From positions 1 to 64,000 of the forward strand of contig NZ_LOIC01000036.1 in the NCBI RefSeq assembly GCF_001684335.1: a stretch of 64,000 nucleotides of DNA, written 5' to 3'. Numbering within the stretch: the first letter of the stretch is position 1; every line of letters starts with the position of its first letter. The translations under genes were made by a program, and so were the position numbers. Source of the DNA: Photorhabdus namnaonensis (GTDB taxonomy: Bacteria; Pseudomonadota; Gammaproteobacteria; Enterobacterales; Enterobacteriaceae). Positions 26,040 through 36,604 of this stretch are shown here, one piece after another. A model generated the notes under the pieces. It did no database searches, was not told the DNA's origin, and saw only the letters and a program-made list of their open reading frames with translations.

Positions 26040-28181
26040 TTACGCTTCCCCCTGTGCTGATTGAATCGCAGTCAATGCAACGGTGTAAACAATATCGTCT
26101 ACCAAAGCGCCACGGGACAGGTCGTTAACCGGTTTACGCATACCTTGCAGCATTGGCCCGATAGAAACCAGATCCGCAGAACGTTGTACCGCTTTGTAGG
26201 TGGTGTTACCGGTGTTCAGATCAGGGAAGATGAACACGGTGGCTTGACCGGCAACCGGTGAGTTTGGTGCTTTGGATTTCGCTACATCTGCCATGATTGC
26301 GGCGTCATATTGCAATGGGCCGTCAATGATCAGGTCCGGGCGTTTTTCCTGTGCCAAACGAGTTGCTTCACGAACTTTTTCAACATCACTACCGGCGCCG
26401 GAGTTGCCGGTAGAGTAGGAGATCATGGCTACGCGCGGTTCGATACCAAATGCTTTAGCTGAATCCGCAGATTGGATAGCGATTTCAGACAGTTGTTCAG
26501 CCGTCGGATCTGGATTGATTGCACAGTCACCGTAAACCAGAACCTGTTCTGGCAATAGCATAAAGAATACGGATGATACCAATGAGCTACCCGGCGCGGT
26601 TTTGATTAACTGCAATGGTGGGCGGATAGTGTTGGCCGTGGTGTGTACCGCACCGGATACCAAACCATCAACTTCGCTCTGTTCCAGCATCAACGTACCC
26701 AGAACAACGTTGTCTTCCAGTTGTTCACGTGCAACGACTTCGGTCATGCCTTTGTTTTTACGCAGTTCAACCAGACGTGGAACATAACGCTCACGTACAG
26801 CGACCGGATCAACAATTTCAATACCCGCGCCTAGTTCTACCCCCTGAGCAGCGGCGACACGACGGATCTCTTCTGGGTCACCAAGTAGAACGCATTGCGC
26901 AATACCACGGTCAGCGCAGATAGAAGCCGCTTTCACGGTACGAGGTTCGTCACCTTCCGGCAGAACAATGCGTTTGCCTGCTTTGCGCGCCAGTTCTGTT
27001 AATTGATAACGGAATGCGGGTGGAGACAGACGATGTGGGCGCTCAGAGTTCGCTGTCAGGGAGTCGATCCACTCTTTGTTGATATGGTGTGCGACGTAGT
27101 TTTGCAGTTTTTCAATACGTTCATGATCATCTGCCGGAACTTCCAGGCTGAAACTTTGCAGGCTCAGGGAAGTCTGCCAGGTGTTGGTATCAACCATAAA
27201 GACTGGCAGGCCAGTGTTGAAGGCACGTTCACACAGTTGCTTAATCGGCTCATCGATGGCATAGCCGCCGGTCAACAGAATTGCACCGATTTCAACCCCA
27301 TTCATAGCCGCCAGACAGGCCGAAACCAGAACGTCTGGACGATCAGCCGAAGTGACCAGCAGAGAACCGGGACGGAAGTGCTCTAACATGTGTGGAATGC
27401 TGCGTGCACAGAAAGTCACCGATTTCACACGACGGGTTTTGATCGCGCCTTCGTTGATAATACGGGCGTTCAGGTGTTTTGCCATATCAATTGCACGAGT
27501 TGCAATCAGGTCAAAACTCCACGGAATGCAACCCAGAATCGGCAATGGGCTGTTTTTAAACAGCGTGTTCGGATCGATGTTAGCTACGGTGGCTTTTGAG
27601 GATTCGTCAAAGATCTCTGACAGATCAGGACGGGTACGGCCTTGATCGTCAACCGGCGCATTCAGTTTGTTAATAATAACACCGGTAATGTTCTGGTTTT
27701 TGCTGCCGCCAAATTCAGCACGAGCCAGTTCAACACGTTCTTTCAACTGTTCCGGGGAATCGTTACCTAGCGCCAATACGAATACGATTTCAGCATTCAG
27801 CGTTTTGGCAATTTCATAGTTGAGAGATTGGGCGAATGAATGCTTGCGGGTTGGAACCAGACCTTCAATCAGAATGACTTCTGCATCTTTGGTGTTTTCG
27901 TGGTAAAGGGCCACGATTTTTTCCATCAGTACATCTTTCTGATTGGTTGTCAGCAAAGATTCCACATGCGCCATGTCCAGCGGTTCAGCGGTTTTTATGC
28001 TGGAATGAGAGCGGATGATTGTCGTGGTTTGATCTTGGGCGCCACAGCAACGGGATTGGGCGATAGGTTTGAAGACACTCAGGCTAACGCCTTTTTGCTC
28101 CATTGAGCGAATTACACCTAAACTAACACTGGTCAAGCCGACGCTGGTGCTAGTAGGGATCAACATAATTGTTCGGGACAC
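26040..28181 (-). CDS. pta: Phosphate acetyltransferase Pta
   Basis: 713 residues, the long enterobacterial form. It interconverts acetyl-CoA and acetyl phosphate in the Pta-AckA overflow pathway. The N-terminal part is a BioD-like P-loop domain ([20 protein letters not shown]), a DRTGG-type regulatory domain covers about 230-340 ([27 protein letters not shown]), and the catalytic PTA_PTB domain covers about 390-713 ([90 protein letters not shown]). It lies 71 bp downstream of ackA and is likely cotranscribed. A hairpin between the two genes may modulate the ratio. Confidence 0.97.
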   Translation of the reverse strand: MSRTIMLIPTSTSVGLTSVSLGVIRSMEQKGVSLSVFKPIAQSRCCGAQDQTTTIIRSHSSIKTAEPLDMAHVESLLTTNQKDVLMEKIVALYHENTKDAEVILIEGLVPTRKHSFAQSLNYEIAKTLNAEIVFVLALGNDSPEQLKERVELARAEFGGSKNQNITGVIINKLNAPVDDQGRTRPDLSEIFDESSKATVANIDPNTLFKNSPLPILGCIPWSFDLIATRAIDMAKHLNARIINEGAIKTRRVKSVTFCARSIPHMLEHFRPGSLLVTSADRPDVLVSACLAAMNGVEIGAILLTGGYAIDEPIKQLCERAFNTGLPVFMVDTNTWQTSLSLQSFSLEVPADDHERIEKLQNYVAHHINKEWIDSLTANSERPHRLSPPAFRYQLTELARKAGKRIVLPEGDEPRTVKAASICADRGIAQCVLLGDPEEIRRVAAAQGVELGAGIEIVDPVAVRERYVPRLVELRKNKGMTEVVAREQLEDNVVLGTLMLEQSEVDGLVSGAVHTTANTIRPPLQLIKTAPGSSLVSSVFFMLLPEQVLVYGDCAINPDPTAEQLSEIAIQSADSAKAFGIEPRVAMISYSTGNSGAGSDVEKVREATRLAQEKRPDLIIDGPLQYDAAIMADVAKSKAPNSPVAGQATVFIFPDLNTGNTTYKAVQRSADLVSIGPMLQGMRKPVNDLSRGALVDDIVYTVALTAIQSAQGEA

Positions 28182-28219
28182 GGAAACCTCTTTACGGTTG
28201 CTCGTTGGTCAAAAATAGT

Positions 28220-28241
28220 ACCGCCAGCAGTGGCTGGCGGT
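28220..28241 (-). terminator. Intercistronic hairpin between ackA and pta
   Basis: Nine-bp perfect stem ACCGCCAGC/GCTGGCGGT with a four-base loop; on the minus strand it is followed after a few bases by ATTTTTG. It resembles a leaky terminator or an mRNA-stabilising hairpin between the two cistrons. The outer flanks repeat TTGGTCAAA. Confidence 0.5.
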
Positions 28242-28252
28242 TGGTCAAATTA

Positions 28253-29455
28253 TTACGCGGTCAGGCGTGCCGCATCTTGAGCGATCACTAATTCTTCATT
28301 GGTTGGGATCACCAAAGCAAGACGGCTGTTGTCAGTCGTGATAGCGCCGGATTTACCGAAGCGAGCGGCCAGGTTACGGTCGTGATCGTATTCGAAACCT
28401 AACAGAGCCAGTTTTTTCAGTACCAGCTCACGAACCAGTGAGGAGTTTTCACCAATACCGCCGGTAAAGATAATGGCATCCAAACGGCCTTCCATCAGTG
28501 CGGAATAAGAGCCGACGTATTTAGCCAGACGGTGGCAGTAAACGTCCATCGCGCGTTTAGCGTCGGCTTTGGTTTCATAGTTATCTTCTATATAACGACA
28601 ATCACTGGTGACTTCGGTCAAACCTAGCAGACCAGATTCTTTGGTCAACAGTTTGTTGATTTGTTCAACGCTCATGCCCAGTGAATCATGCAGGTGGAAA
28701 ATGATAGCCGGGTCGATGTCACCGCTGCGGGTACCCATTACCAGACCTTCCAGTGGCGTTAACCCCATAGAAGTATCAACACATTGACCATTAACAATAG
28801 CGGAGATAGAGCCGCCATTGCCCAGATGGCAGACGATAACGTTCAGCTTTTCAACCGGTTTGTTGAGCGTTTTTGCCGCTTCACGGGAAACGAAGAAGTG
28901 GCTGGTTCCATGTGCGCCATAGCGACGAATGCCGTGTTCTTTGTACAGGTTGTATGGTAGGGCATACAGGTAAGCCTCTTCCGGCATGGTCTGATGGAAC
29001 GCGGTATCGAATACGGCAACGTTTTTGTCAGTCAGGTGTGGGAACCCTTTTTTCGCTTCTTCGATGCCAATCAGGTGAGCCGGGTTGTGCAATGGCGCGA
29101 ATGGAACCGCGTCTTTAATCCCTTGAATCACTTCATCATTGATGGCGACGGATGCCGTGAATTTTTCACCGCCGTGAACAATGCGGTGGCCGATTGCAGA
29201 GATTTGATCAGAAAGTTCTGGTTTTTCCGCCAGAATAGTATTAACAATAAAGTTCAATGCTTCGCTGTGGGCTGCACCAGCACCTAAAGCGGCTTCATGT
29301 TTCGCGCCATCCATTTTCCACTTAATGCGGGCTTCGGGCAGGTTAAAACATTCAGCTAGACCAGAAAGATATTCTTCACCGTTAGCAGGATCGATGATAG
29401 CAAATTTCAGAGAAGAGCTACCGCAATTGAGGACCAGTACCAGCTTACTTGACAT
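28253..29455 (-). CDS. ackA: Acetate kinase AckA
   Basis: 400 residues, exactly the E. coli length. It converts acetyl phosphate and ADP to acetate and ATP. ASKHA-fold signatures are [16 protein letters not shown] at the N-terminus (acetokinase signature 1), [11 protein letters not shown] (signature 2), [49 protein letters not shown] and the C-terminal [13 protein letters not shown]. It is first in the ackA-pta operon, transcribed from a promoter in 29456-29847. A 28-nt perfect hairpin lies about 110 bp upstream of the start. The sequence is complete and unremarkable. Confidence 0.97.
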   Translation of the reverse strand: MSSKLVLVLNCGSSSLKFAIIDPANGEEYLSGLAECFNLPEARIKWKMDGAKHEAALGAGAAHSEALNFIVNTILAEKPELSDQISAIGHRIVHGGEKFTASVAINDEVIQGIKDAVPFAPLHNPAHLIGIEEAKKGFPHLTDKNVAVFDTAFHQTMPEEAYLYALPYNLYKEHGIRRYGAHGTSHFFVSREAAKTLNKPVEKLNVIVCHLGNGGSISAIVNGQCVDTSMGLTPLEGLVMGTRSGDIDPAIIFHLHDSLGMSVEQINKLLTKESGLLGLTEVTSDCRYIEDNYETKADAKRAMDVYCHRLAKYVGSYSALMEGRLDAIIFTGGIGENSSLVRELVLKKLALLGFEYDHDRNLAARFGKSGAITTDNSRLALVIPTNEELVIAQDAARLTA

Positions 29456-29847
29456 GGAAATACCTATATCGTGTTTGTCATTGAGTCTTACAGATAAGAC
29501 ATGTTGATTAATAAAACGTCAATTACTTATTAGCGTAGCGCGTAAGGTGATGACATTAAATGATTAACATCATGCTCTATGCAAAGAGCATGATGATAAG
29601 GTTTCGATTTTCAAAAACCCTTTTTCGCCAGCCATGATGTTAAGAGATAGCGTGATTTGTTAACAAAATGAACCTAAATGCAGTAAAAAAGGTAAAATGT
29701 GTCACTTTACTGCTGTGTATAACACAAAAGTGGATGTAGGATACCGATAGCCAGCAGTAAAAACAAAATATACTTAATCCTACAAAAAATATTTTATCAT
29801 TTACAATGTTTTTTTAAAAAATGTGTTTTTAATTGATTGAGGTCATG
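29456..29847. other. Divergent promoter region ackA / yfbV
   Basis: 390 bp between divergently transcribed genes. It contains a perfect 11-bp inverted repeat at 29568-29595 and, at 29810-29822, a run of T and A bases near the yfbV side. No FNR or ArcA site could be placed with confidence, though both regulate ackA in E. coli. Confidence 0.5.
29568..29595. promoter_or_regulatory. Perfect hairpin upstream of ackA
   Basis: CATCATGCTCT-ATGCAA-AGAGCATGATG, an 11-bp perfect stem with a six-base loop, about 110-140 bp upstream of the ackA ATG. It may be an operator for a dimeric regulator, or an element in the ackA leader RNA. Confidence 0.4.
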
Positions 29848-30303
29848 ATGAGCGCAATACCTCCCACCAGTAATGGATGGTTGAGAAAGATGCAACTGGG
29901 ACAGCACTATATGAAAACTTGGCCGATTGAGAAACGATTGGCGCCCATGTTTCCTGAAAACCGGATTATTAAGGCAACTCGTTTTGGTATCCGGTTTATG
30001 CCGCCGTTGGCTATTTTTACGTTGACGTGGCAAATCGCACTGGGTGGTCAGCTTGGTCCGGCTGTGGCGACGGCGTTGTTTGCCTGTAGTTTACCGATGC
30101 AAGGGTTATGGTGGTTGGGGAAAAGGGCATCAACGCCACTACCGGCGGCATTGTTGAAATGGTTCCATGAAATCCGTGATAAATTTGCCGCCGCCGGTAT
30201 CGCGATGGCGCCGGTGCAGCAAACGCCAACTTATCAATCTCTCGCGGAACTGTTGGAACGCGCATTTAAACAACTTGATCGTTCGTTTCTCGATGATGTT
30301 TAA
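29848..30303 (+). CDS. yfbV: UPF0208 membrane protein YfbV
   Basis: 151 residues, the same length as E. coli YfbV. Two hydrophobic segments ([16 protein letters not shown] near 52-70 and [19 protein letters not shown] near 73-93) are flanked by basic residues, making it a small inner-membrane protein with cytoplasmic ends. In E. coli YfbV has been linked to insulation of the Ter macrodomain from MatP. The frame extends to 29833, but GAGG at 29839-29842 fits ATG 29848, which gives the expected MSAIPP start. It is divergent from ackA, as in E. coli. Confidence 0.93.
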   Translation: MSAIPPTSNGWLRKMQLGQHYMKTWPIEKRLAPMFPENRIIKATRFGIRFMPPLAIFTLTWQIALGGQLGPAVATALFACSLPMQGLWWLGKRASTPLPAALLKWFHEIRDKFAAAGIAMAPVQQTPTYQSLAELLERAFKQLDRSFLDDV

Positions 30304-30480
30304 GCCAGGAGAAATCTGTTGCTAGATTATTGCCGTCAATGTGTTGAAAAATCAGAAATGATGGTTCATGGCGAAAAGTGGGGGCATTGTTGATCGCAAC
30401 CGGAGATTTTCCCCCGATAAAATGGTCTACTAGCCAAGTTTTCGATATTAATATCTTCTTCTTTGTTGATAGAGGCCATT

Positions 30481-32313
30481 TTGAATAGCGAACTCTTGTG
30501 GGTATTGACCCTGCTGTTGATAGCTATTGTTCTTTTTACTACCAATAAACTGCGCATGGATATTGTTGCATTATTGGTGATTATCGCGTTTGTCATAAGT
30601 GGAACGTTGACGCTCGGTGAAGCGACCAGCGGTTTCAGTGATCCCAATGTGTTGTTGATAGCTGCCCTGTTTGTTATTGGTGAAGGGTTGGTAAGGACTG
30701 GCGTTGCTTATCAAATGGGGGACTGGCTGGTAAGGGTCGCCGGAAACAGCGAAACCAAGATGTTGGCGTTACTGATGCTGACGGTGGCGGGGCTTGGCGC
30801 TTTTATGAGCTCTACGGGTGTGGTCGCGATTTTCATTCCTGTGGTGCTTAGTGTGGCGGCAAGAATGAAAATTTCGCCGGGGCGGTTGATGATGCCTTTG
30901 AGTTTTGCCGGGCTTATCAGTGGCATGATGACGTTGGTAGCGACGCCGCCCAATATGGTGATTAACAGTGAGTTGATAAGGGAGGGGCTTCCCGGTTTCA
31001 AATTCTTCTCTATTACACCGATTGGTATTTTGATTCTGTTTGCCGGTATTGGTTATATGCTGATCGCTCGCCATTGGTTGGGAAATAATCAATCAGATAA
31101 AGGTCATGATAAATGGAATCGCCGCACTTTCCGTGACCTTATCCGCGACTATAAATTATCCGGTCGCGCACGTCGTCTGGCGATCCGCTCGGGCTCCCCG
31201 CTGATTGGCCTTTCTCTTGATGAATCAAATTTGCGCGCCCGCTATGGGGCTAATGTCGTTGGTATTGAGCGTTGGCGACGTTTTCGACGCGTTATGGTCA
31301 GTGCAATGGGCAATACCGAATTGAGGGCGCGAGATGTGTTGCTGGTTGATATGTCAGACAGTGAGGTGGATCTGCGTGAGTTTTGCAGTGAGCAATTATT
31401 AGAGCCGATGGTGCTGCGTGGGGAGTACTTTTCTGAACAATCTCGTAATGTGGGAATGGCGGAGGTTTCTCTGATCCCGGAGTCAGATTTATTAGGAAAG
31501 TCGCTGCGGGAAATCTGTTTTCGTACCTGCTATGGCTTGAATGTTGTTGGTATTCGACGCGATGGTGAATCGTTGCCGGGTAAACTGGTCGATGAGCCGT
31601 TGCAACTGGGCGATATTTTGCTGGTTATTGGTGACTGGAAACTGATCCGTGTCCTGCAAACCAAAATGCGCGATTTTATTGTCCTTAATCTGCCGGTTGA
31701 GATCGAAGAAGTAGCCCCGGCAACGTCCCAAGCTCCACATGCGCTTTTTAGTTTGGCGCTGATGGTAGCCATGATGCTTACCGATGAAGTACCCAATGTG
31801 ATTGCCGCATTGATAGCTTGCCTGTTGATGGGAAAATTCCGTTGTATTGATATGGAAAGTGCGTACCGCTCTATTCACTGGCCCAGTATTATCCTGATTG
31901 TCGGGATGATGCCATTTGCACTGGCATTACAGAAAACCGGCGGGATTGATCTGATTGTTCGCGGTCTGATGGATATTGCCGGTGATATGGGACCGAGGGT
32001 AATGCTGGTATGTCTGTTTGTACTTTGTGCGGTAATCGGTTTGTTTATTTCTAATACGGCAACGGCGGTATTAATGGCGCCGATAGCCATTGCTGCCGCA
32101 CGTGAAATGGCAGTCTCTCCGATGCCATTTGCAATGATTATTGGTGTGGCGGCTTCCGCCGCATTTATGACCCCGGTGTCATCCCCAGTGAATACGCTGG
32201 TTCTTGGCCCCGGTGGCTATAAGTTTTCCGATTTTGTCCGTTTGGGCGTGCCATTTACCCTGCTGGTGATGGTGATAAGTGTGCTGGTCATCCCTTGGTT
32301 GTTTCCATTTTAA
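30481..32313 (+). CDS. yfbS: SLC13/DASS-type permease YfbS with TrkA-C domains
   Basis: 610 residues from a TTG start at 30481, preceded by AGAGG at 30471-30475; this gives the N-terminus [13 protein letters not shown] that matches E. coli YfbS in place and length. An upstream in-frame TTG at 30463 lacks a ribosome site. The N- and C-terminal halves are membrane domains of the ArsB/NhaD-SLC13 superfamily ([69 protein letters not shown]). Between them lie two cytoplasmic RCK_C/TrkA-C domains (~200-290 and 310-390). The substrate is an unidentified anion. It overlaps the convergent yfbR stop by 4 bp. Confidence 0.93.
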   Translation: MNSELLWVLTLLLIAIVLFTTNKLRMDIVALLVIIAFVISGTLTLGEATSGFSDPNVLLIAALFVIGEGLVRTGVAYQMGDWLVRVAGNSETKMLALLMLTVAGLGAFMSSTGVVAIFIPVVLSVAARMKISPGRLMMPLSFAGLISGMMTLVATPPNMVINSELIREGLPGFKFFSITPIGILILFAGIGYMLIARHWLGNNQSDKGHDKWNRRTFRDLIRDYKLSGRARRLAIRSGSPLIGLSLDESNLRARYGANVVGIERWRRFRRVMVSAMGNTELRARDVLLVDMSDSEVDLREFCSEQLLEPMVLRGEYFSEQSRNVGMAEVSLIPESDLLGKSLREICFRTCYGLNVVGIRRDGESLPGKLVDEPLQLGDILLVIGDWKLIRVLQTKMRDFIVLNLPVEIEEVAPATSQAPHALFSLALMVAMMLTDEVPNVIAALIACLLMGKFRCIDMESAYRSIHWPSIILIVGMMPFALALQKTGGIDLIVRGLMDIAGDMGPRVMLVCLFVLCAVIGLFISNTATAVLMAPIAIAAAREMAVSPMPFAMIIGVAASAAFMTPVSSPVNTLVLGPGGYKFSDFVRLGVPFTLLVMVISVLVIPWLFPF

Positions 32314-32903
32314 TGGGGGATATCAAGGCTAATTTCATCCAGTGATAAGCTGAACCCAGGGACAAAAACTTTCATAAAGTAATCCATCTCCTGGCTGTGA
32401 CGATCAGCCAGGGTTTTTTCAAGCCGGGCTTTCGCCAGATTGAATTCATGGTTACCTGCCGATAACTCTTCCAGACATTTCAGATAAGCGCACAGGGAAT
32501 CGGCCTGCTTAATGATAAAAGTTTCTTCTGCTGTATGCTGACTATCATCTAGGATTGGGAGGAAATCCTTTTGTAGCTCTGCGGGCAGCATTTCCAATAA
32601 TTTCTTCTGTGCGATTTTTTCTATCTTTTTGTATTCCCGTGCGATATGTGGATTGTGATATTTGACCGGTGTGGGTAAATCTCCGGTGATAACTTCGCTG
32701 GCGTCGTGATACATAGCCAACAACGCAATGCGTTCAGCATTCACATTGCCGCCAAATTTGCGGTTTTTGATAATGGCTAAGGCGTGTGCGACAAAGGCTA
32801 CCTGTAGGCTGTGTTCAGACACGTTTTCTGTACGTACATTGCGCATCAAAGGCCAACGGTTAATCAGTTTCAAGCGGGAGAGGTGGGCAAAAAAGTGGCT
32901 CAT
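32310..32903 (-). CDS. yfbR: 5'-deoxynucleotidase YfbR
   Basis: 197 residues, HD-domain phosphohydrolase. It removes phosphate from deoxyribonucleoside 5'-monophosphates and takes part in dCMP/dUMP turnover and thymidylate supply. The metal-binding residues are His in [16 protein letters not shown], the HD pair in [20 protein letters not shown] and the Asp in [18 protein letters not shown]. The neighbours yfbS (convergent, overlapping by 4 bp) and yfbV are as in E. coli. Start ATG 32903, with an AGAGAT-like ribosome site. Normal length. Confidence 0.95.
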   Translation of the reverse strand: MSHFFAHLSRLKLINRWPLMRNVRTENVSEHSLQVAFVAHALAIIKNRKFGGNVNAERIALLAMYHDASEVITGDLPTPVKYHNPHIAREYKKIEKIAQKKLLEMLPAELQKDFLPILDDSQHTAEETFIIKQADSLCAYLKCLEELSAGNHEFNLAKARLEKTLADRHSQEMDYFMKVFVPGFSLSLDEISLDIPH

Positions 32904-33337
32904 AATTATCTCTTACAGTAAACATTGCTGTTATTGTGAGCTGTGGGTGGGGTGAAGTAAACCTTAAAATCGTTTCTTAATTTTTATCCCTTTATTTTGT
33001 AGGGGAATGTGCTATTTACCTGGAGCACATTAAAACGGGTATCCAGACCGTATAGCAAGGGCGATAGGGTTAATTTACATTTACCATTAACTGGCAATGT
33101 TATAATCGTGATGGATATATTTTTTAAAAGAAATTTATTTCTCTACTCCATTTTATATACAATTCATATACAAAAATTTCATATAATTTACAATGGGTTA
33201 TTATTTATTCAGGTGTTCTCTTTTATCAAGTTTAATAAATGCAATGTTTAATTCTTTTGTATCTTGCTAATGCCTTATATAATCACTGCAAGAGTCCTCT
33301 ATAAAATAAAAAAATGAGTCTGTGTTACCGGTAAAAA
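32904..33337. other. AT-rich region upstream of yfbR
   Basis: About 430 bp. It holds the yfbR promoter on the minus strand and possibly a promoter for the small ORF that follows (a TATAAT at about 33277 with a weak TTGTAT 15 bp upstream). An 80-codon open frame at 33009-33251 looks like random AT-rich sequence. Confidence 0.5.
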
Positions 33338-33502
33338 ATGAAAATTTATTGGTCTTATTTTGCAGAGAGTCATCATTTGGCATCAATAAAGAAAGCTATG
33401 GAAATGGTTATCAAGGATTTCTCTCTGACAGGTGAGGTTTTCCTCAGTGAGGGAAAAACGGGTAGGCTAGGTTTATCGGACAGACTAGATTTATCGGAAT
33501 AG
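33338..33502 (+). CDS. Candidate small protein, 54 aa
   Basis: An ATG at 33338 opens a 54-residue frame, MKIYWSYFAESHHLASIKKA and onward to GRLGLSDRLDLSE, ending in TAG at 33500-33502. Composition is protein-like (mixed charged and hydrophobic residues, no AT-bias artefact), and it is followed 43 bp later by a perfect stem with a T run on the same strand. The end contains an in-frame 18-bp duplication (33464-33480 and 33482-33498) that repeats RLGLSD as RLDLSE. There is no clear Shine-Dalgarno sequence, which lowers confidence. The alternative is a non-coding small RNA ending at the same terminator. I do not recognise any relative. Confidence 0.35.
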   Translation: MKIYWSYFAESHHLASIKKAMEMVIKDFSLTGEVFLSEGKTGRLGLSDRLDLSE

Positions 33503-33544
33503 AAGAAATAGGTTTTCTTCTACACCGACAGAACGTATGGTATG

Positions 33545-33593
33545 AATAATCTCCGTTATCAGTAATCTCTTTCTGTGAACGGAGATTATTTTT
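33545..33593 (+). terminator. Perfect hairpin overlapping the end of alaA
   Basis: Thirteen-bp perfect stem AATAATCTCCGTT (33545-33557) and AACGGAGATTATT (33578-33590), then TTT on the plus strand. The alaA stop codon (33586-33588, minus) lies inside the right arm. The T run is on the plus side, so it best fits a plus-strand transcript from the small ORF region, but it could also end alaA. Confidence 0.6.
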
Positions 33594-34806
33594 GCTGGTG
33601 ATATTTGCCAATAAATCGAGCGAATTTTTGAATCGCCATCTCCAGTTCGTCGAGCCTTGGTAACGTCACGATGCGGAAATGGTCAGGTTCCGGCCAGTTA
33701 AATGCGGTTCCTTGCACTAACAAAACCTTCTCTTGTAATAAAAGGTCAAGCACCATCTTTTGGTCATCATGAACATTAAAGCGCTTCGTATCAATTTTGG
33801 GAAACATATATAAAGCGCCTTTAGGTTTTACGCAGGAAACGCCGGGGATTTGATTAATTAATTCCCATGCCCGGTTACGCTGCTCATACAAACGACCACC
33901 AGGTAAAATGAATTCACTGATACTTTGGTAACCACCCAAAGCAGTTTGAATAGCATGCTGCATTGGCACATTGGCGCATAAACGCATTGATGCCAGCATC
34001 TCTAAACCTTCAATATAGCTCTTAGCGTGTTTCTTCGGGCCGTTTAATACCATCCAGCCTTGACGAAAACCTGCTACCCGATATGTTTTGGATAGCCCGT
34101 TAAATGTTACCGTTAACAGATCAGGAGCGAGTGCGGCAATTGAATGATGCTCTGCATCGTCATATAAGATTTTGTCGTAAATCTCATCAGCAAAAATAAT
34201 CAAATTGTGTTGACGGGCTATTTCAACAACTTCCAGCAGCAATTCTTTACTATATACAGCACCCGTTGGATTATTAGGGTTAATAATCACGATCCCACGT
34301 GTACGAGGTGTAATTTTGTTGCGGATATCGTTTAAGTCAGGAAACCAATCTGACCCTTCATCACACATATAATGTACGGCTTTGCCGCTGGAAAGTGAAA
34401 CCGCCGCGGTCCAGAGAGGATAATCAGGCGCGGGAACCAGCATTTCATCACCGGTATTCAGTAATGCTTGCATTGCCTGAACGATTAATTCAGAAACGCC
34501 ATTGCCGATATAAATATCTTCAACGGTTACATCCATCATATTCCGGGCTTGATAATGTTGCATGATAGCTTTGCGTGCGGAATACAGACCTTTCGAATCT
34601 GAATAACCCTGCGCGGTTGGTAAGTTACGGATAACATCTACCAAGATTTCATCTGGCGCTTCAAAACCAAAGGGGGCTGGATTACCAATATTTAATTTGA
34701 GGACTTTATTACCTTCTTCTTCAAGGCGTTTCGCTTCCTTGAGTACGGGGCCGCGGATGTCGTAACAAACATTATCCAATTTGCTGGATTTTTTAACTGC
34801 TAGCAT
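33586..34806 (-). CDS. alaA: Glutamate-pyruvate aminotransferase AlaA
   Basis: 406 residues, class I/II PLP aminotransferase, formerly YfbQ. It makes alanine from pyruvate and glutamate. It follows the E. coli protein almost residue for residue: SSKLDNVCYDIRGPVLKEAK, LKLNIGNPAPFGFEAPDE, TAQGYSDSKGLYSARKAI, NPNNPTGAVYSKELL, FADEIYDKILYDDAEH, and the PLP-lysine segment NGLSKTYRVAGFRQGWMV. The first residues (MLAVKKS) differ from E. coli MSPIEKS. It lies next to hexA/lrhA and nuo, the conserved enterobacterial order. The stop codon falls in a perfect hairpin. Confidence 0.97.
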   Translation of the reverse strand: MLAVKKSSKLDNVCYDIRGPVLKEAKRLEEEGNKVLKLNIGNPAPFGFEAPDEILVDVIRNLPTAQGYSDSKGLYSARKAIMQHYQARNMMDVTVEDIYIGNGVSELIVQAMQALLNTGDEMLVPAPDYPLWTAAVSLSSGKAVHYMCDEGSDWFPDLNDIRNKITPRTRGIVIINPNNPTGAVYSKELLLEVVEIARQHNLIIFADEIYDKILYDDAEHHSIAALAPDLLTVTFNGLSKTYRVAGFRQGWMVLNGPKKHAKSYIEGLEMLASMRLCANVPMQHAIQTALGGYQSISEFILPGGRLYEQRNRAWELINQIPGVSCVKPKGALYMFPKIDTKRFNVHDDQKMVLDLLLQEKVLLVQGTAFNWPEPDHFRIVTLPRLDELEMAIQKFARFIGKYHQQK

Positions 34807-35617
34807 AGAGAGTCTTACCTTATCTTGGCAAAAAAAGGGGCGCCTGGCACATAGCGTGTAACATTTAATGTACTCTTCCCGCTGAATGTTTTGAAGATGC
34901 CTTGATATATTTGGTTAAAATGGTTGTTTTAGTAGGGAAGTTGTTATTTGAGTATCTTTTTATGCAAATTATGTCAGTGTTAAATTCTGAATTTATTAAC
35001 AAGATTAAATTTATAATCTTAATTGTGGGTGTTTTCTAGTGTGGAAATGGAGTGTTTTTAACGTGATAACGGCTTGATTGCGCCATTTTGGGCAGAAAGT
35101 GATCATGGTTCAATTTGCCAATAAAAGTTGTTGTGTTTGTATAATTTATTCTTATGTATAAGATTTGCCTTGAATTGGCAATTCAGAACTATATATTTTA
35201 GAAAGATCGAACAATATTTTTGATCATTTCTGGAAACTAGTTGTAAATTTATCTGAATAGGATTATTAAACATTAGTGATATTGTAGATTTTTACTTTAT
35301 ATTTAGTTTTTCTGATATAACTTATGTTATTCTTTGACGTGAGTCAGAAAACAAAATAACCAAACTAGAAATCACATATAGGGTGTTGTAAATAGGGATT
35401 GTCCCCAATTTATTTAGGAATCCGAGTAACTTTTGCTAACGAAGAGGAGAAAATAAAACCCGCAATGGGTTCAATAGGTAAAAAAACAGCAGTAAATCTT
35501 TGCCCTATTTAATAGAGTAGAGTACTGTCTAAGCGATGTTAATTTAATTTGATAGTGCTTACGTAAAAACACCAGGTTAGTTAGTAATTAAAATCAAAAA
35601 AAAGTGATGAATAAACA
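34807..35617. other. Divergent intergenic region alaA / hexA
   Basis: 811 bp, AT-rich, no gene seen. It must hold the promoters of alaA (minus) and hexA (plus). A long leader for the regulator gene is likely, as for E. coli lrhA. No specific sites could be assigned. Confidence 0.5.
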
Positions 35618-36547
35618 ATGATAAATGCAAATCGTCCGATAATGAATCTCGATCTCGATCTGCTAAGAACTTTTGTTGCTGTTGCTGATTTAAATACTTT
35701 TGCAGCAGCAGCAGCAGCAGTATGCAGAACGCAATCGGCTGTAAGTCAGCAAATGCAACGTTTGGAGCAGTTGGTGGGCAGAGAGCTGTTTGCCCGCCAC
35801 GGCCGTAATAAGCTTCTTACAGAGCATGGTCTTCAACTTCTTGGTTATGCAAGACAAATTCTGCGCGCTAACGATGATGCCAGCGCATCATTAACCTATA
35901 GCGACGCGGAAGGCGAACTAAGAATCGGTGCATCCGACGATACGGTGGATACACTGCTCCCTTTTTTGCTAAATCGCATCGCTTCTGTTTATCCGCGGAT
36001 GGCAATAGATGTCCGTATAAAGCGTACTCAATTTATTGAAAGTATGCTGGATAGCCATGAGATCGATTTGGCGCTCACAACCGCGAAGATCAGTCATCAT
36101 CCAAGGACTGTTCTGCGCTCAACACCGGTATTATGGCATTGCGCCCCTGATTTCCAGCTACAACCAAATGAGCCTGTGCCACTGGTTGTGATGGATGAAA
36201 CCAATCCATTCCGTCAGTTGGCGTTGGATACGTTGGATGAGGTGGGAGTATCGTGGCGGATTGCTTATGAAGCCGCTTCTCTGTCGGCAGTTCGCACGGC
36301 AGTGAATGCAGAAGTCGGTATTACTGCCCGTCCTCTGGAAATGCAAAATGCCGATCTGCGTATTTTAGGGGAGAGTGAAGGGCTTCCTCGTTTGCCTGAA
36401 ACTCAATTCTCTCTTTATAGACATAGCAATGAACAAAATGAATCTGTTCTGACGGTTTTTAGTGCTATAGAGAATAAGAAAACGCCATACACGATATCAG
36501 GTGTTCCAGAAGAACTTCCTGATGATGACGATATTATTGATGAGTAA
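35618..36547 (+). CDS. hexA: LysR-type regulator HexA (LrhA)
   Basis: 309 residues. The N-terminal half is nearly identical to E. coli LrhA: ANRPIMNLDLDLLRTFVAVA, DLNTFAAAAAAVCRTQSAVS, QQMQRLEQLVGRELFARHGR, NKLLTEHGLQLLGYA. The C-terminal effector domain is more diverged (LRIGASDDTVDTLLPFLLNR, EVGITARPLEM) and ends in an acidic tail (DDDDIIDE). In Photorhabdus and Xenorhabdus HexA/LrhA is a major repressor or switch for symbiosis factors and secondary metabolism. The alanine run is encoded by six GCA codons but is also present in E. coli, so it is not a new expansion. Genomic position between alaA and nuoA supports the assignment. Confidence 0.95.
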   Translation: MINANRPIMNLDLDLLRTFVAVADLNTFAAAAAAVCRTQSAVSQQMQRLEQLVGRELFARHGRNKLLTEHGLQLLGYARQILRANDDASASLTYSDAEGELRIGASDDTVDTLLPFLLNRIASVYPRMAIDVRIKRTQFIESMLDSHEIDLALTTAKISHHPRTVLRSTPVLWHCAPDFQLQPNEPVPLVVMDETNPFRQLALDTLDEVGVSWRIAYEAASLSAVRTAVNAEVGITARPLEMQNADLRILGESEGLPRLPETQFSLYRHSNEQNESVLTVFSAIENKKTPYTISGVPEELPDDDDIIDE

Positions 36548-36567
36548 TATCTGAAACACTTGTCTTT

Positions 36568-36604
36568 GCTAATACCTCCATTATGGACGGAAGGAGGTAT
36601 TAGC
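36568..36604. terminator. Hairpin after hexA
   Basis: Twelve-bp perfect stem GCTAATACCTCC (36568-36579) and GGAGGTATTAGC (36593-36604), 13-base loop, no T run. Probable 3' end structure of the hexA mRNA. Confidence 0.55.

Noticed and set aside
33009-33251. 80-aa plus-strand frame upstream of the small ORF
   Set aside because: It mixes the yfbR promoter region with AT-rich sequence, has no ribosome site and no protein-like pattern.
35700-35721. GCA trinucleotide run in hexA as a phase-variable or expanded repeat
   Set aside because: E. coli LrhA has the same alanine run at this place, so it is a conserved protein feature, and triplet changes would not shift the frame.
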